Shown piece after piece: positions 10,430 through 21,442 of a stretch of DNA of 64,000 nucleotides. Both the position numbers and the translations under genes were made by a program. The DNA lies in the NCBI GenBank assembly GCA_015501055.1, contig JADNYV010000073.1, forward strand, positions 96,299 to 160,298, in the 5' to 3' direction. This stretch comes from Mucidula mucida (taxonomy: Eukaryota > Basidiomycota > Agaricomycetes > Agaricales > Physalacriaceae). How positions within the stretch are numbered: the first letter of the stretch is position 1; each line of letters begins with the position of its first letter. The notes beneath the pieces are model-generated. The model saw only the letters and a program-made list of their open reading frames with translations. It was not told the DNA's origin and searched no databases.

Positions 10430-13015
10430 AACCATCCTTTGATTTTGAGATCCAAGTCGTTCGTGAGCGTCGAGGTTGTAAGCAAACAAATAAAGCTTTG
10501 ATATGGGATTGATTGACCGTTTTACATCGTACAAGGATCTGCAAGATTTGAGCCTACCAGCAAACAGTTACTTAGACCGAACAACAGAAGGGTTCCTAAT
10601 GCGCTCGTCAATATCAGAAGGAAGGTCATTAGACCCAATGACGGGATCTTTATCGACAAACTCGCCCTTCAGGAATTGCCGCAAACGCTCCTTTTCTGCC
10701 GACAACTGCTCTTTAGAAGCCGTGAGGCTGGCTCGATCAAAATCGATCACAGACAACTCCCCAACATCGTTACACATGATATTCCAAGAGCGAAGGTCTC
10801 TATGAAGAACGCCTCTGGCATGGATACCCTTGAAAATATTCCTCAAAGACGCACTGAATGCATATCAGTAAAACTACCAGTGGAGAAGAGATCCGCGTAC
10901 CGTTCAGATGCTGTGAAATTGATCTTCTTGGTATCATCCATCCTTCGACTAATAGGCTTTCCTAGATGATTCATGATCAAGACTCCGATACCACGGTGCG
11001 AATCTTGATAGTAGCCGAATATGAATGGAATACCTCTAACATTACGAGACTGAAGATAACAATATACGTCGTACTCGTGGCGAAGGGACCTCAGTCGTTC
11101 TTTCGTGGTCGCAAGCTTAGCAACCAGTCGAGGGGAGGCCACATGCTCATGTCCATGTCCAAATGTTGCAGAGTATGCTTGGCCCGTCGCGCCACGTCCT
11201 AGTTTCGAGGTGAGAATCAGAGGAAGACACCGCCCCGATGGATAGACATCAGAGCGTGGCTGGTCAGGAGAGAGGAGAATCTCTGGCGTTGGTGAGTTGT
11301 AGTTGCCGTACTTGAGATACAGCGTGAGGACGGGATGGTCCTCAAAATGACTGCGAGTCCTCTGGAAGCAAGTATTGAGACATGCGCCACAGACAACTTT
11401 GCAGACGTACAACATGCAGATCTGCCACAAGTTTCCTTTGTTCCCGAAGGCTTGGTCCCGAAGAACGAACGGTAGTCGGTAACCGCTATGTGTGAAATAT
11501 CAGGGCTTCTTCCATGTAAATGGAATCTGAAAACGAACCCCCGGTAGTTTGTTTAGTTCTTTGGAATCCTTTTCAATGATGCGTTCGCGCTTGGGCGGGT
11601 CACAAGGAAGAGCATCAGCCTTTCTTTTTAAGTTCGTCGATGAAGACGAACTAGACACGGGTGAAGTTGATTCGTTCAAATTGGACCACCGTTCAATGCA
11701 ATCGTGGATGATGCACAGATGCAGACCGGCCATGAATTTACCCCAAGACGGCTTGCAATGACGAGCTTCTATCAGTGGCGACAGAACAAGTGTTTGGGTT
11801 CTCTTTGACGGATGCCGATTCGAGCAAAATTACCGCAATCGAATACGATGAATGTGGTGTCGTATCGCACAGCATTTACCCATGCCTTCAAAACACGCGT
11901 TAGATCAGAAGAGAGTAGAGAGACTAAAAGGAATCACCCGCTGGATGAGGTGCATCGTCCCAGGAGGTCCGTGACTGAAGGCTGCGCCGATGTCGCCGAT
12001 ATTGAGCGAATCCAGAGGGGTGCATTTTTCGGGAGGTGGCATACGAGGAATGCGCCAAAGTGGATGGTCTGCATCAGGTGGTCGTACAACAAGAGGCTCC
12101 GAAGGACGCGCAGTTGTATTGGAATTGTTAGTCCAAGGAAACTCCTTTACACGCGGTTCAGAGTACGCAAATTGGTCCATTTCCTCTAAACACCATCGAG
12201 CGTTGGGACATAAGAAAACGCCGAGTGCAATGATGGGAAAGTTTTCCTGAATACTGAGAATACGTTCTCTGTTATTCAGGGAGAAATGTCCGAGTCGTTC
12301 CTCGGTGAAATCGCCCATGCGGAGAACGATATTTTCCTCGAAAAAAGGTGGGTCGTCCTCGTTATATATATGCGGACTGTCGGTCCAGAGTATTGTCCGG
12401 GCCTCCGAGGGTTCGTCGGGGTGGATGAGAACGCTGGAAGCAATCTGGCAAGCCGAGTGTGCTACACCTTTTATATACACTTCAGCGACATCACTGCCCT
12501 TGAAGCTAAAGTCCAACTCTTCATGATACGTTCTTCGAAGAAAAAGTTCTCCTCGCTATATCTAGAGTGGGAATCGGTTGGGAACAGAGTATCGACAGAA
12601 TCGAGGATATCCGTAAGAAGGGACGGAAGGATGCAGATGCCCTTTAAATGAGATTTTCGTCCAGATGCGTATCGTGAAAACGGAGGAGTGGGTCGGGTGG
12701 AGAGTAGCCGGGTACTCGAACTGGAAAGCGACTCCGAGGAACGAAGGAAAGCGTCTCCTCCAAAAGCGTTGGCCTTGGTGCTCGAGTCATTATTCGTTCC
12801 CGGTCGTACGTTGCAATTGTGGCTGTCGTACACAATCAAGAGGTTTATAGATGCCGAAGCGTTGAACATGGACCACCATCAAGGATCATCAGAAGGCTAT
12901 CGAGCTCAATTGGGCACCTGGTCCGAGTCTCGTATGCCCACCGTGTAATTATTGTGGACAAGATTTGTGATGATGGATGCCTGAGGGACAACTCGATCGC
13001 TCGTCATGTCCATCC
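10430..13015 (-). repeat. Inverted duplication, left arm
   Basis: This arm holds kinase copy A with its upstream and downstream flanks. It matches the right arm (16720-19265) in reverse orientation. The match includes promoter text such as CGAGTTGTCCCTCAGGCAT and TGCCCAATTGAGCTC and about 130 nt of 3' flank. Identity is visibly high but not perfect. Outer limits are approximate. Confidence 0.75.
10568..12869 (-). pseudogene. Atypical protein kinase gene, copy A (frameshifted)
   Basis: The ATG at 12869 opens the same N-terminus as copy B. The frame is lost near 12525, where one base is missing relative to copy B, just before DFSFKGSDVAEVYIK. A second single-base loss (about 11795-11815) ends the conserved segment after IGIRQRE. 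Downstream exons still read the kinase-like domain: LVAKLATTKERL (ATP-site Lys), VLHRDLRSWN (catalytic loop) and VIDFDRA. Copy A has a 53-nt intron after KLPG that copy B lacks. I infer a recent pseudogene. An assembly error at two sites is the alternative. Confidence 0.72.
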
Positions 13016-13192
13016 TGTTTGGCTATGATGGCGCGCTGAAGCGCTCAGGGCAACCGAGAAACGCGTAGTTTTTCTACAACTTTTGGCAATGCACCCAATG
13101 GAGATCAACACAGTTAACTCACGTCTACCCCGCCATGCAAGTTGACAAGTGGGTTCACTCGGTGTTTAGATGTTCAAAGCCACCCTTGACTC

Positions 13193-14190
13193 CTAACCAC
13201 CATCACGTACGTTAAATGCTTCTTGCTGCCTTTCCCCAGCGCTCTCGAACAAGATTATAAAACGCTCCACGACCTTTGCAAACTCTTCGGTTGCCTCTTC
13301 AACAGCATCGGGGAATGGCTTGTCCTGCAGACCAGCAGCGAGCTTCTTGACGTACGGGTCGCGTGCCCACGAGTTCACATTGAACTAGAGGACTTAGAAA
13401 AGAATATAGCGGTGATGATGGGCTTACCTTGCTAACACCTGCTTTGACGCATTCACGGAAAAGCTCATCAGGGAGCTCGTCAGTGCCGTGCAGACAGATG
13501 GGAATGCCGCGGCCCTCGAATGTCTTGCGCAGGTCGCGTAAGATTTCCGTTTTGAAGTTGGGCGGATTGATATACGAGCCGTGGAGATTGCCAATCGAGG
13601 GAGCAAGGATGGTCGCGCCGGTGCTAAAGGATGTTGAGCACAACAGCATATCCGCTCAAGGGAACCACTCACCCCTTCATGAAGGCATCAGCCTTCTTAG
13701 GATCCGTCATTTTGGCCCCGCTGATCATCCGAAGACCAGCCTCTCCACCTTCAAGACGACCGAGCTCGACCTCGACAGCGACACCAGCCTTTCTCGCCCG
13801 GTCCACCCACGGCTTCGCCTCTGCAATGTTCTCCTCGTCTGTATCGGCGTGGCTCGCATCGACCATGATCGAATCGAACGCGATTCCCTGCTCCGCCAGT
13901 CCAACTGCCAACTCGAGCTGCTCGGTGCTCGTCGCGTGATCTAGATGCACCGATATCGGCACTTTGGCGCCATGTGCAGCGTTCAGACAGAACTGCAAGA
14001 AAGGACCACCACCGTATGCGAGCGTTACCGGGAAGAGCTGGAGGATGGCAGGCGAGTTATTCCGCTCGGCTGCTCTAACGAGTCCAATGACGGAGTGCGC
14101 ATCGTAGCACGTCTGGGCGATAACACCATATCCACCCTTCTCTGCGGCGGTCAGGATTTGCAGCGTTCGGTTGTTGGCCCACTCAGACAT
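13193..14190 (-). CDS. Class II (zinc-dependent) ketose-bisphosphate aldolase-like protein
   Basis: Three exons (14190-13673, 13623-13428, 13384-13193) give 301 aa, close to the usual length of bacterial-type class II aldolases. Recognisable parts are YGVIAQTCYDAHS at the N-terminus, SVHLDHATS (zinc His), DSIMVDASHAD, VEVELGRLEGGE and LHGTDELPDE (zinc His region). The family cleaves ketose 1-phosphates or bisphosphates to DHAP and an aldehyde. The HGTDELPDE segment departs from the common HGGSG/HGASG, so the substrate may not be fructose bisphosphate. A start at the ATG 14190 is preferred over an upstream TTG. It is divergently transcribed from the MFS gene and both lie between the kinase arms. 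Confidence 0.82.
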
Positions 14191-14746
14191 CGTCGATTTG
14201 GTCAAAGTCCCGGCCGTTGTCGATGGCTCGTTATGTATGCGCGCTCGTTCCGTTATAGGAGCGATAGTGGTACGGAAATAGAGGGAAGTGTATATTTCCT
14301 TCCCACGTGATGGCGGACATATCTGTCGTTTCGATTATCCTGCAGGTCAGCTTGGATCAGAGTCCTTGAGTTCTCTTGTGCCTCTCCATGGGATTCCTCA
14401 GCAGACAGCGCGCATAACGCGACCAAACCCTCCTCGTCGTGAGGACACGCCGCCCTTTTAATCTCGTCTGTAACCCTCTCAGGCACTTCTGAGCCCGTTC
14501 TCCACACCCGGAACGATATAGAACCGCTGGGGCGCCAACTACCCCCACCGCGCAAATCAAATTCCCCCAGTGCGGGGATTCGGATACGGGTTGCATTGTT
14601 GAACTCTGCCAGTCAAAGGTACATAAAGCCCTTCCCGACAGCTTTGGATAAGCGACTCGTTCCTCTCCTTCGCACACCAACCGGTTCTTCTACTTCCGCT
14701 TTTTCCGTGTTTCCCTGATCAAATCGTCCCTTTCGTTATCACCATC
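14191..14746. promoter_or_regulatory. Divergent promoter region, aldolase and MFS transporter
   Basis: A 556-nt interval separates the two start codons, suggesting shared control. It contains CCCCCA/GGGG-type stretches (near 14552-14574), but no site I can name with confidence. Confidence 0.4.
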
Positions 14747-16433
14747 ATGGGCAATCCCAAGCCAGAGCAGGAATGGCGGGAAGAGTTCTCCAACACGACG
14801 TACGAACCCGGATCGGAGGCGGAGAAGAAGCTGGTGCGCAAGATCGATTTGCACATTGTCCCTACGATTTGGGTGCTGTATACGCTGTCGTACCTTGACC
14901 GCGCGAACATTGGGAATGCCAAGTCTGGCGGTATGGAGGAGGCGCTGCATCTCTCGGATACGGAGTACTCCATTGTGCTGCTGGTGTTCTTCATTTCGTA
15001 TGTTATCTTTGAGGTGCCGGCGAACATGCTCTTGACGCGTCTGCGCCCGTCGTACTTCCTATCGACTTTATGCTTTGTGTGGGGTGGGGTGGCCGCGTGT
15101 ATGGCTGCCGCGACCAATTATCAGGCGCTTGCTGGGATCCGGTTTTGCCTTGGTGTCGTTGAAGCTGGGTTTGCACCCGGGATCGCGTTCTATCTCTCTT
15201 CATGGTATAAAAGGCACGAACTGGCCAAACGGTTCGCTATCTATTATACTGCCACTGCTGTTTCGGTATGTCGTGCTCTTACGTTTATCTCGAGAGCTGA
15301 TAATGAATCTGGATTAGGGTGCCTTCTCCGGTCTCCTTGCCGGTGTTATCACAGACCATCTAGCTCTAGCTCGTGGGATCGAAGGCTGGCAGTGGCTGCT
15401 CATCATCGAGGGCGTTGGATCTTCGTTCGTCGCGTGCTTTACATGGTATATCCTCCCGGATTGGCCTGCGACCACTTCATGGCTTACTCCCGAGGAACGA
15501 GTACGTCTTTAAAGCTGTTTGCCATCGCGCCTCTCTAACCTCCGATTAGTTCATCGCTGTGCAGCGTCTGGCATACGATGGTATTGGTGGCGTCTCAGGC
15601 AAGGATGCCCAGCACGCTGAGCCGACCCATGGAGAGGCGTTCAAGATGGCCATCACCGACTGGCGGACGTGGTGCCTGTCCGTCATGTACATGCTCGCCA
15701 CTGGTGCCCAGACTATCCAGTACTTCATCCCGACTCTTGTCGGTCAGCTTGGCTACACAGGTCCGTTTGAGTATCCATCGTTTCCATTCCAATGCTTATA
15801 CAGTATGCGAAGGATACAGCAAGCAGTTCATGACCATCCCCATCTACGGTGTCGCGTTCGTCTTCATCGTCTTTTTCTGCTTCCTCTCGGATATCCGCAA
15901 GGAGCGTGGAAACTATGTCACGATAACGTCTTTCATCGCTGGTATTAGTTTCATCATTTGTGTGTCCGTGAGCAACGAGCATGTCAAGTACGCGTTCCTT
16001 TGCTTTGCTGTTGGGGGTGTGTATGCTTGCTGCCCGCTCACCCTTCTCGTGAGTTCTTCCTTTCTGCCTTTTTTATAATTGTCTGAATGTGGGTTATCTA
16101 GTGGGTATCCGGTATCATTGACCATCCGGCAGAGAAGCGCGCTGTGGCTATCGCTATTGTCAACGGGCTGGGAAACAGTGCGAGTATATACGGAAGTTTC
16201 TTGTGGCCATCGAGTACTGGTCCGAGATATGTCCAGGGTTTTGCGACTACGACGTGAGCTTTTACTCATTCTTGGGATGTGGAGGATCTGATTATGAATT
16301 TTCGTTTAGTGCCTTTGTGCTCCTGCTGGGTATCCTGGCGCAGATCTTGAAGCTTGCGCTGAAGAAGTATCCTAGTCAAGCGCTCCATTATGAGGCGAAG
16401 ACCGCTGATGGCAAGGTTCAAGAGGATGTATAG
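14747..16433 (+). CDS. MFS transporter, anion:cation symporter (Dal5/TNA1-like) family
   Basis: Six exons (14747-15265, 15318-15500, 15550-15760, 15804-16048, 16102-16253, 16310-16433) join in frame to 477 aa, normal for fungal ACS-family carriers. Helix 1 carries YLDRANIGNA, a family signature. Further helices are easy to see (YSIVLLVFFISYVIFEVPAN, GIRFCLGVVEAGFAPG). These carriers take up organic acids, vitamins or small amides with protons across the plasma membrane. The substrate cannot be read from the sequence. The aldolase next door suggests a sugar acid or related carbon source. The gene appears intact. Confidence 0.86.
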
Positions 16434-16870
16434 CTGTAGTGTCCCCCATTAATAATGACATACTGTCGGTTGTGGTTTGTGGTTTGCTGAGACGCTTTAA
16501 GTCAAGTGAAGATCGCAGGCCTATGTCTTACACGACCTGCGTTGATACCAAGAACGACGACAACGATAAAGCTGAGAACGAACCGCGTTAAATGACATCG
16601 GACATGGGAACAGTTGCGAGAGCAGATGGGTTTGGTCAGACGAATACAGGGCTATGTTATATATAGTGCAACGCATTGCCAGAAGTTGTTGAAATATAAC
16701 AGCGAAACAAGATAAGTAGACATGACCGTGACGAAGAGAGGTCGAGTTGTCCCTCAGGCATACAGATCGCACTGACGGAAATCGTGTCCTCACGGTAGGC
16801 ATGTAAGAATCGGACCTCGGAGGTGCCCAATTGAGCTCAATAGCCTTCTGATGATCCTTGATGGTGGTCC
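16434..16870. other. Intergenic; right half is the duplicated kinase promoter
   Basis: From about 16720 onward the sequence matches the upstream flank of copy A in reverse orientation. The first part, the 3' flank of the MFS gene, shows nothing notable. Confidence 0.5.
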
Positions 16871-19265
16871 ATGCTCAACGCTTCGGCATCTATAGACCTC
16901 TTGATTGTGTACGACAGCCACAATTGCAACATACGACCGGGAACGAATAATGGCTCGAAAACCGAAACCAACGCGTTTGGAGGAGACGCTTTCCTTCGTT
17001 TCTCCTCGCTTTCCAGTACGAGTACCCGGCTACTCTCCCCCCGACCCACTCCTCCGTTTTCACGATACGCACCTGGACGAAAATCTCATTTTAAAGGGCA
17101 TCTGCATCCTTCCGTCCCTTCTTACGGATATACTCGATTCTGTCGATACTTGTTCCCTACCGAGTCCCATTCTAGATACAGCGACGGAATGTTCTACATC
17201 GACGAACATATCTATCATAACTTGGATTTCAGCTTCAAGGGCAGTGATGTCGCTGAAGTGTATATAAAAGGTGTAGCACGCTCGGCTTGTCAGATTGCTT
17301 CGAGCGTTCTCGTTCACCCCGACGAACCCTCAGAGGCCCGGACGATACTCTGGACTGACAACCCGATCATGTACAACGAGGACGATCCACCTTTTTTAGA
17401 GGAAAATGTCGTTCTGCGCATGTGGGATTTTACGGAGGAGCGAATAGGAAGCTTTTCCGCAAATAACAGAGAACGTATTCTCAGTATTCAGGAAAACTTC
17501 CCCGTCATCGCACTCGGTGTGTTTTTGTGTCCGAATGCGCGATGGTGTTTAGAGGAAATGGACCAATTTGCGTACTCTGAGTCGCGTGTCAAGGAGTTTC
17601 CTTGGACTAACAATTCCAATACAACTGCAACTGCGCCGCGTCCTTCGGAGCCTCTTGTTGTACGACCGCCTGATGCAGAGCATCCGCTTTGGCGCATTCC
17701 TCATATGCCACTTCCTGAAGTATGCACCCCTTCGCTCAACGTCGGTGACATTGGCCCAGCCAGTCACGGAATGCCTGGAACGATGCACCTCATCCAGCGG
17801 GTGATTTCTTTTAGTCTCGTTATTCTCTTCTTGTCTAACGATACGTCCTCCAGACTTGGGTGAACGCCGTTCGATTTGACACTACATTCATCGTGTTCGA
17901 TTGCGGTAACTTTGCTCGAATCGGTATCCGTCACAGAGAGAGCCAAACACTTGTTCTGTCACCACTGATAGAGGTCCGTCATTGCAAGCCGTCTTGGGGT
18001 AAATTCATGACTGGATTGCATCTGTGCATCGTCCACGACTGCCTTGAACGGTGGTCCAAACTGAACAAACCGGTGTCGAGTCGTAGTTCGTCTCCATCAG
18101 CGAATCTGAAAAGAAAGGCTGACGCTCTTCCTGATAAATCATCTAAGCGCCAACGCACGACTGAGAACAGAAAACTGCCAGGGATGCTACTACCGACTAC
18201 CATTCGCTCTTCGGGACCTAGTTTACGGGAAAGAAACAGAATCCTTACGGATCTACATGTCGTACGTTGACGAACTCTTCGCACGATGTTCATTGATCCA
18301 ATCGTTGTCGGCAGGACACTCGTAGTTATTTCCAAGACCATCCCGTCCTTACCTTGTACCTCCAATACGGCAACTACAATTCGCCGACGCCACAGATTCT
18401 TCTTGCTCCCGACCATCCACGCTCCGATATCTATGAATCGACGCAGTGTCTTTCTCTGATCCTCACCTCTAAACTAGGAAGCGGCGTGACGGGCCAAGCG
18501 TATACTGCAACCTTTGGACCTGGACACGAGCACTTCAGGGCGCCTCCCCGCCTGGTTGCTAAACTTGCTACCACAAAAGACCGGCTGATGTCCCTCCGCC
18601 ACGAATACGATGTCTACTGTCATCTTCAGTCTCGTGATGTCAGAGGTATACCATTCGTATTCGGCTACTATCAAGATTCCCATCGCGGCGTCGGAGCTCT
18701 CATTATGAACTATGTAGGAAAGCCCCTCGCTAGAAGGATGGATAGAACTACTAATAAGATCAAGTTTACAACATCGGAATGGTATGTGGATCACCTAGTA
18801 GTTTTTGCTGAAGGATACTTATCATTATTAAGTGCAACTTTGAGGAACATTCTGAGGGGTATACATACGAAGGCTGCAGTGCTTCACCGGGACCTTCGTT
18901 CGTGGAATGTGATGGTTAGCGACGCTGGCGAGTTGACTATCATCGATTTCGATCGAGCTAAGCTCGGGGCTTCCAAGGAGCAGCTTGCTGAAGAAGCGGA
19001 CCGTTTACGTCGATTCTTGAAGGGCGACTTTGTCGATAAAGATCCCGTCATTGGTTCTGGCGATGTTCCGTCTGACATTGACGGACGCATCAAGAACCCT
19101 TCTGTTGTTCAGTCTCCGAGTAGGAAGTAACTGTTTGTTGGTAGGCGCAAATCTTGCAGAACGTAGAATCAATCCCGTATGAAAGATCTATTTGTTTGCT
19201 CGTGATCTCAACGCTCAGCAACGACTTGGCGCTTGAAATCGAAGGAAGGTTTAAACAAACTCGAA
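16720..19265 (+). repeat. Inverted duplication, right arm
   Basis: This arm is the counterpart of 10430-13015 in opposite orientation. It carries kinase copy B plus flanks on both sides. The two arms enclose a 3.7 kb spacer with the aldolase and the transporter. Confidence 0.75.
16871..19130 (+). CDS. Atypical fungal protein kinase-like protein, copy B (open reading frame)
   Basis: Four exons (16871-17800, 17854-18261, 18315-18781, 18833-19130) give 700 aa. The N-terminal half is unlike anything I can name. A low-complexity basic linker (about residues 375-430) precedes the kinase-like domain: LILTSKLGSGVTGQAYTA (glycine loop), LVAKLATTKDRL (Lys), VLHRDLRSWNVMV (catalytic loop with the RD and N residues) and IIDFDRAKL. 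DFD replaces the canonical DFG. The third intron is 51 nt and stop-free, so retention would keep the frame. Relative to copy A, residues about 75-95 are read in a shifted frame between a +1 and a -1 change. Kinase activity is plausible but not certain. Confidence 0.75.
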
Positions 19266-19880
19266 ACTGAACTCCTACGCGGATGCCATTCTGAATCTAT
19301 ATCAAACGTCAATGATTGCAGGCTTCAAAGGAGGGTTAATGCACGTTGGACTTCCTAAGGAGATACATCAACGGATCGCGGATGTGCTTCATCTACATTC
19401 GGGGCGCCAATCATTTCCGCTTCGGGAATAGTTGTAGGGCTCAATGCGCCGGGGATCGTGGCGGGTCGATGCTGGGCGGGGTGGCTGTAATCGCTGCTTC
19501 CAGTACTGGGATTGGCCTAGTCTGAGGACTTATTGCGTGGGGTGTCGCGAGTTCTGTTAGGCAAGACACGATCAAGAATAGGTATGATGATTTTACCCGT
19601 GCTGGCAAAAGACTACGATATCAGGGTCTGTAGGATTCTGGATCTTCATGTGGTTGAGACCAATAATAATTGGGGTGTATATACACATGGCTCGGAAAAA
19701 TGTTCCCATCATTCAAATTGACTGTACGCTCACTCCTCCTCTGATACTACCGGCGGCGCGACTACCACCATTAGCCACTCACACTGAGCATATTGAGCAC
19801 AGGGAAACCCTCGCCAGCCAGAAGCGCTTGAAATTCTTCTTGGGATGGATGATCAGAGAAGTTGTCGACAACCAGTCTGA
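19266..19880. other. Intergenic, no gene seen
   Basis: This gap lies between the duplicated arm and the F-box-like gene. No feature stands out. Confidence 0.5.
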
Positions 19881-21172
19881 CTATCTCCACACGAGAATGG
19901 TGCGTAAAACCGTACCAAAGTCCCTCCAATCATCTTTGTCCTTGTCCTTCAAAATGAGTGTGTCAAAAGTCCAAGTCGAAGCGATATGGATGTCAATAGT
20001 GATAGCAGTCAATTCGAGGAATGAGCCGCTCTCTAACGCGCGAGTCAACCAGATAATGCACGGGGGAAGAACCCGGCTTGATACACGCAGAGACTTGAGT
20101 CGTGTTACGAAATCATACAATGCTAGCTCAACGGCTAATGATGCTTGGCATTAGATATTAAACGTGGAAACCGGGGCAATGACTCACGTGGTATCGTCAC
20201 GGGCAAGCTGAGGTGCTCCAATGTGTGGCGTTGAAATCTGCGGAGCACAGATATTATCCGATTGCTGACCTCGACGTCAGTCTCAAAAGATTGAAACCTA
20301 GGACAAGCCAATGAGAGCCCGCGAACGTGTAAAATGTCCACGGGAGATGCAGGCATAGAGAAAGCATCGAGTAGCATCGACAATGATTCCAGTGATTCAT
20401 TGTATATGACAAGCGAGCGTAAGTAGAGCGGCCTTGAAGCGTTCACCGCCAATGACAACGGCGCTGATACGCTCGTGCTCAAAGGTTCTTCAGGATGGAC
20501 GGTGACATCGTTAAGGACGAGGGTTTCGAGACTCGCACAGTTATCGAGCAGCCTCACCAAAGAGCCAACGTCTGGAAAGGTAACGCATGATATGCTGAGG
20601 TACCTGAGTTGGTGATACTCATTTAGAGCGGCAAACAGTGGCTCATATATACCCTGAAAAATATCCCAATAACAAAACTCGAATCGGAGGCTCTCGAGTT
20701 TTGTGCACATTGCGAGATAGCTAGGGATGACGGCTTGGACCTCGGATGCGAGTTTATCCTTGCGGCGATGGAATATGTCGAGAACGGATAGCCAAACTTG
20801 AGATGTCGCGTGTACTTGGAGCGTTTTCGAGAAGATATTGGAACTGGCTAGGCGTGCCGATGGTGGAGAAGAGGGGATCATTAAAGCCACGGAGTTGCAT
20901 GCGTACGTGGTATCGTCGGAACCGCAGAAGATGGCGGGACTAGTATGGATGAAGTTGGTGTGAATCTCGACAGAAGCAAAGAGGAGAGATTGGGCGATGG
21001 GTGTCCAGATTTTGGAGACGAGGGAGAGTGATTTTAGGTCTTGTGTGCTGTAGCGCCCGGCATGTTTGATTATGGGCTCAATGAGTTCGACAGGGAAATA
21101 AAATGCCGGTTTCGAGGTCTGCTTCGTGTTTTCAATGGTTGGATAGGATCGTTGTAGGTGCAGAGTTACCAT
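19881..21172 (-). CDS. F-box-like protein with leucine-rich tail
   Basis: Two exons (21172-20188 and 20122-19881) give 408 aa. Near the N-terminus, FPVELIEPIIKHAGRYS followed by LKSLSLVSKIWTPIAQSLLF has the F-box pattern. The remainder contains irregular leucine-rich segments such as LESLRFEFCYWD, LRYLSISC and LETLVLNDV. Such proteins usually recruit substrates to SCF ubiquitin ligases and are greatly expanded in agaricomycetes. The frame is intact. The target cannot be inferred. Confidence 0.72.
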
Positions 21173-21442
21173 TGTAGACGTAGTCTATGACTTGGACTAA
21201 ATTTTGGGATGGATGGCGAGTACTAGTCCTGGCTATAGCATAACTGAGACAGTGAGAGCATGAAGCAAAAGACTCGCCGATCAGGTGTTTGGCTTCAGCC
21301 ACTTCAGCTGATACTTAGACTAGGACGAGCACGTATGAAGTGATTTATATAACATATCAGTAAATTCATTATCAGATTGTAAACTTAAGTGTATAACCAG
21401 TAGATTGTCCACCCACCCAGAATGCAAAAAAATATACAATTG
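21173..21442. other. Short intergenic gap
   Basis: This gap joins the F-box-like start to the dihydroxyacetone kinase 3' end. Nothing specific is seen. Confidence 0.4.
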
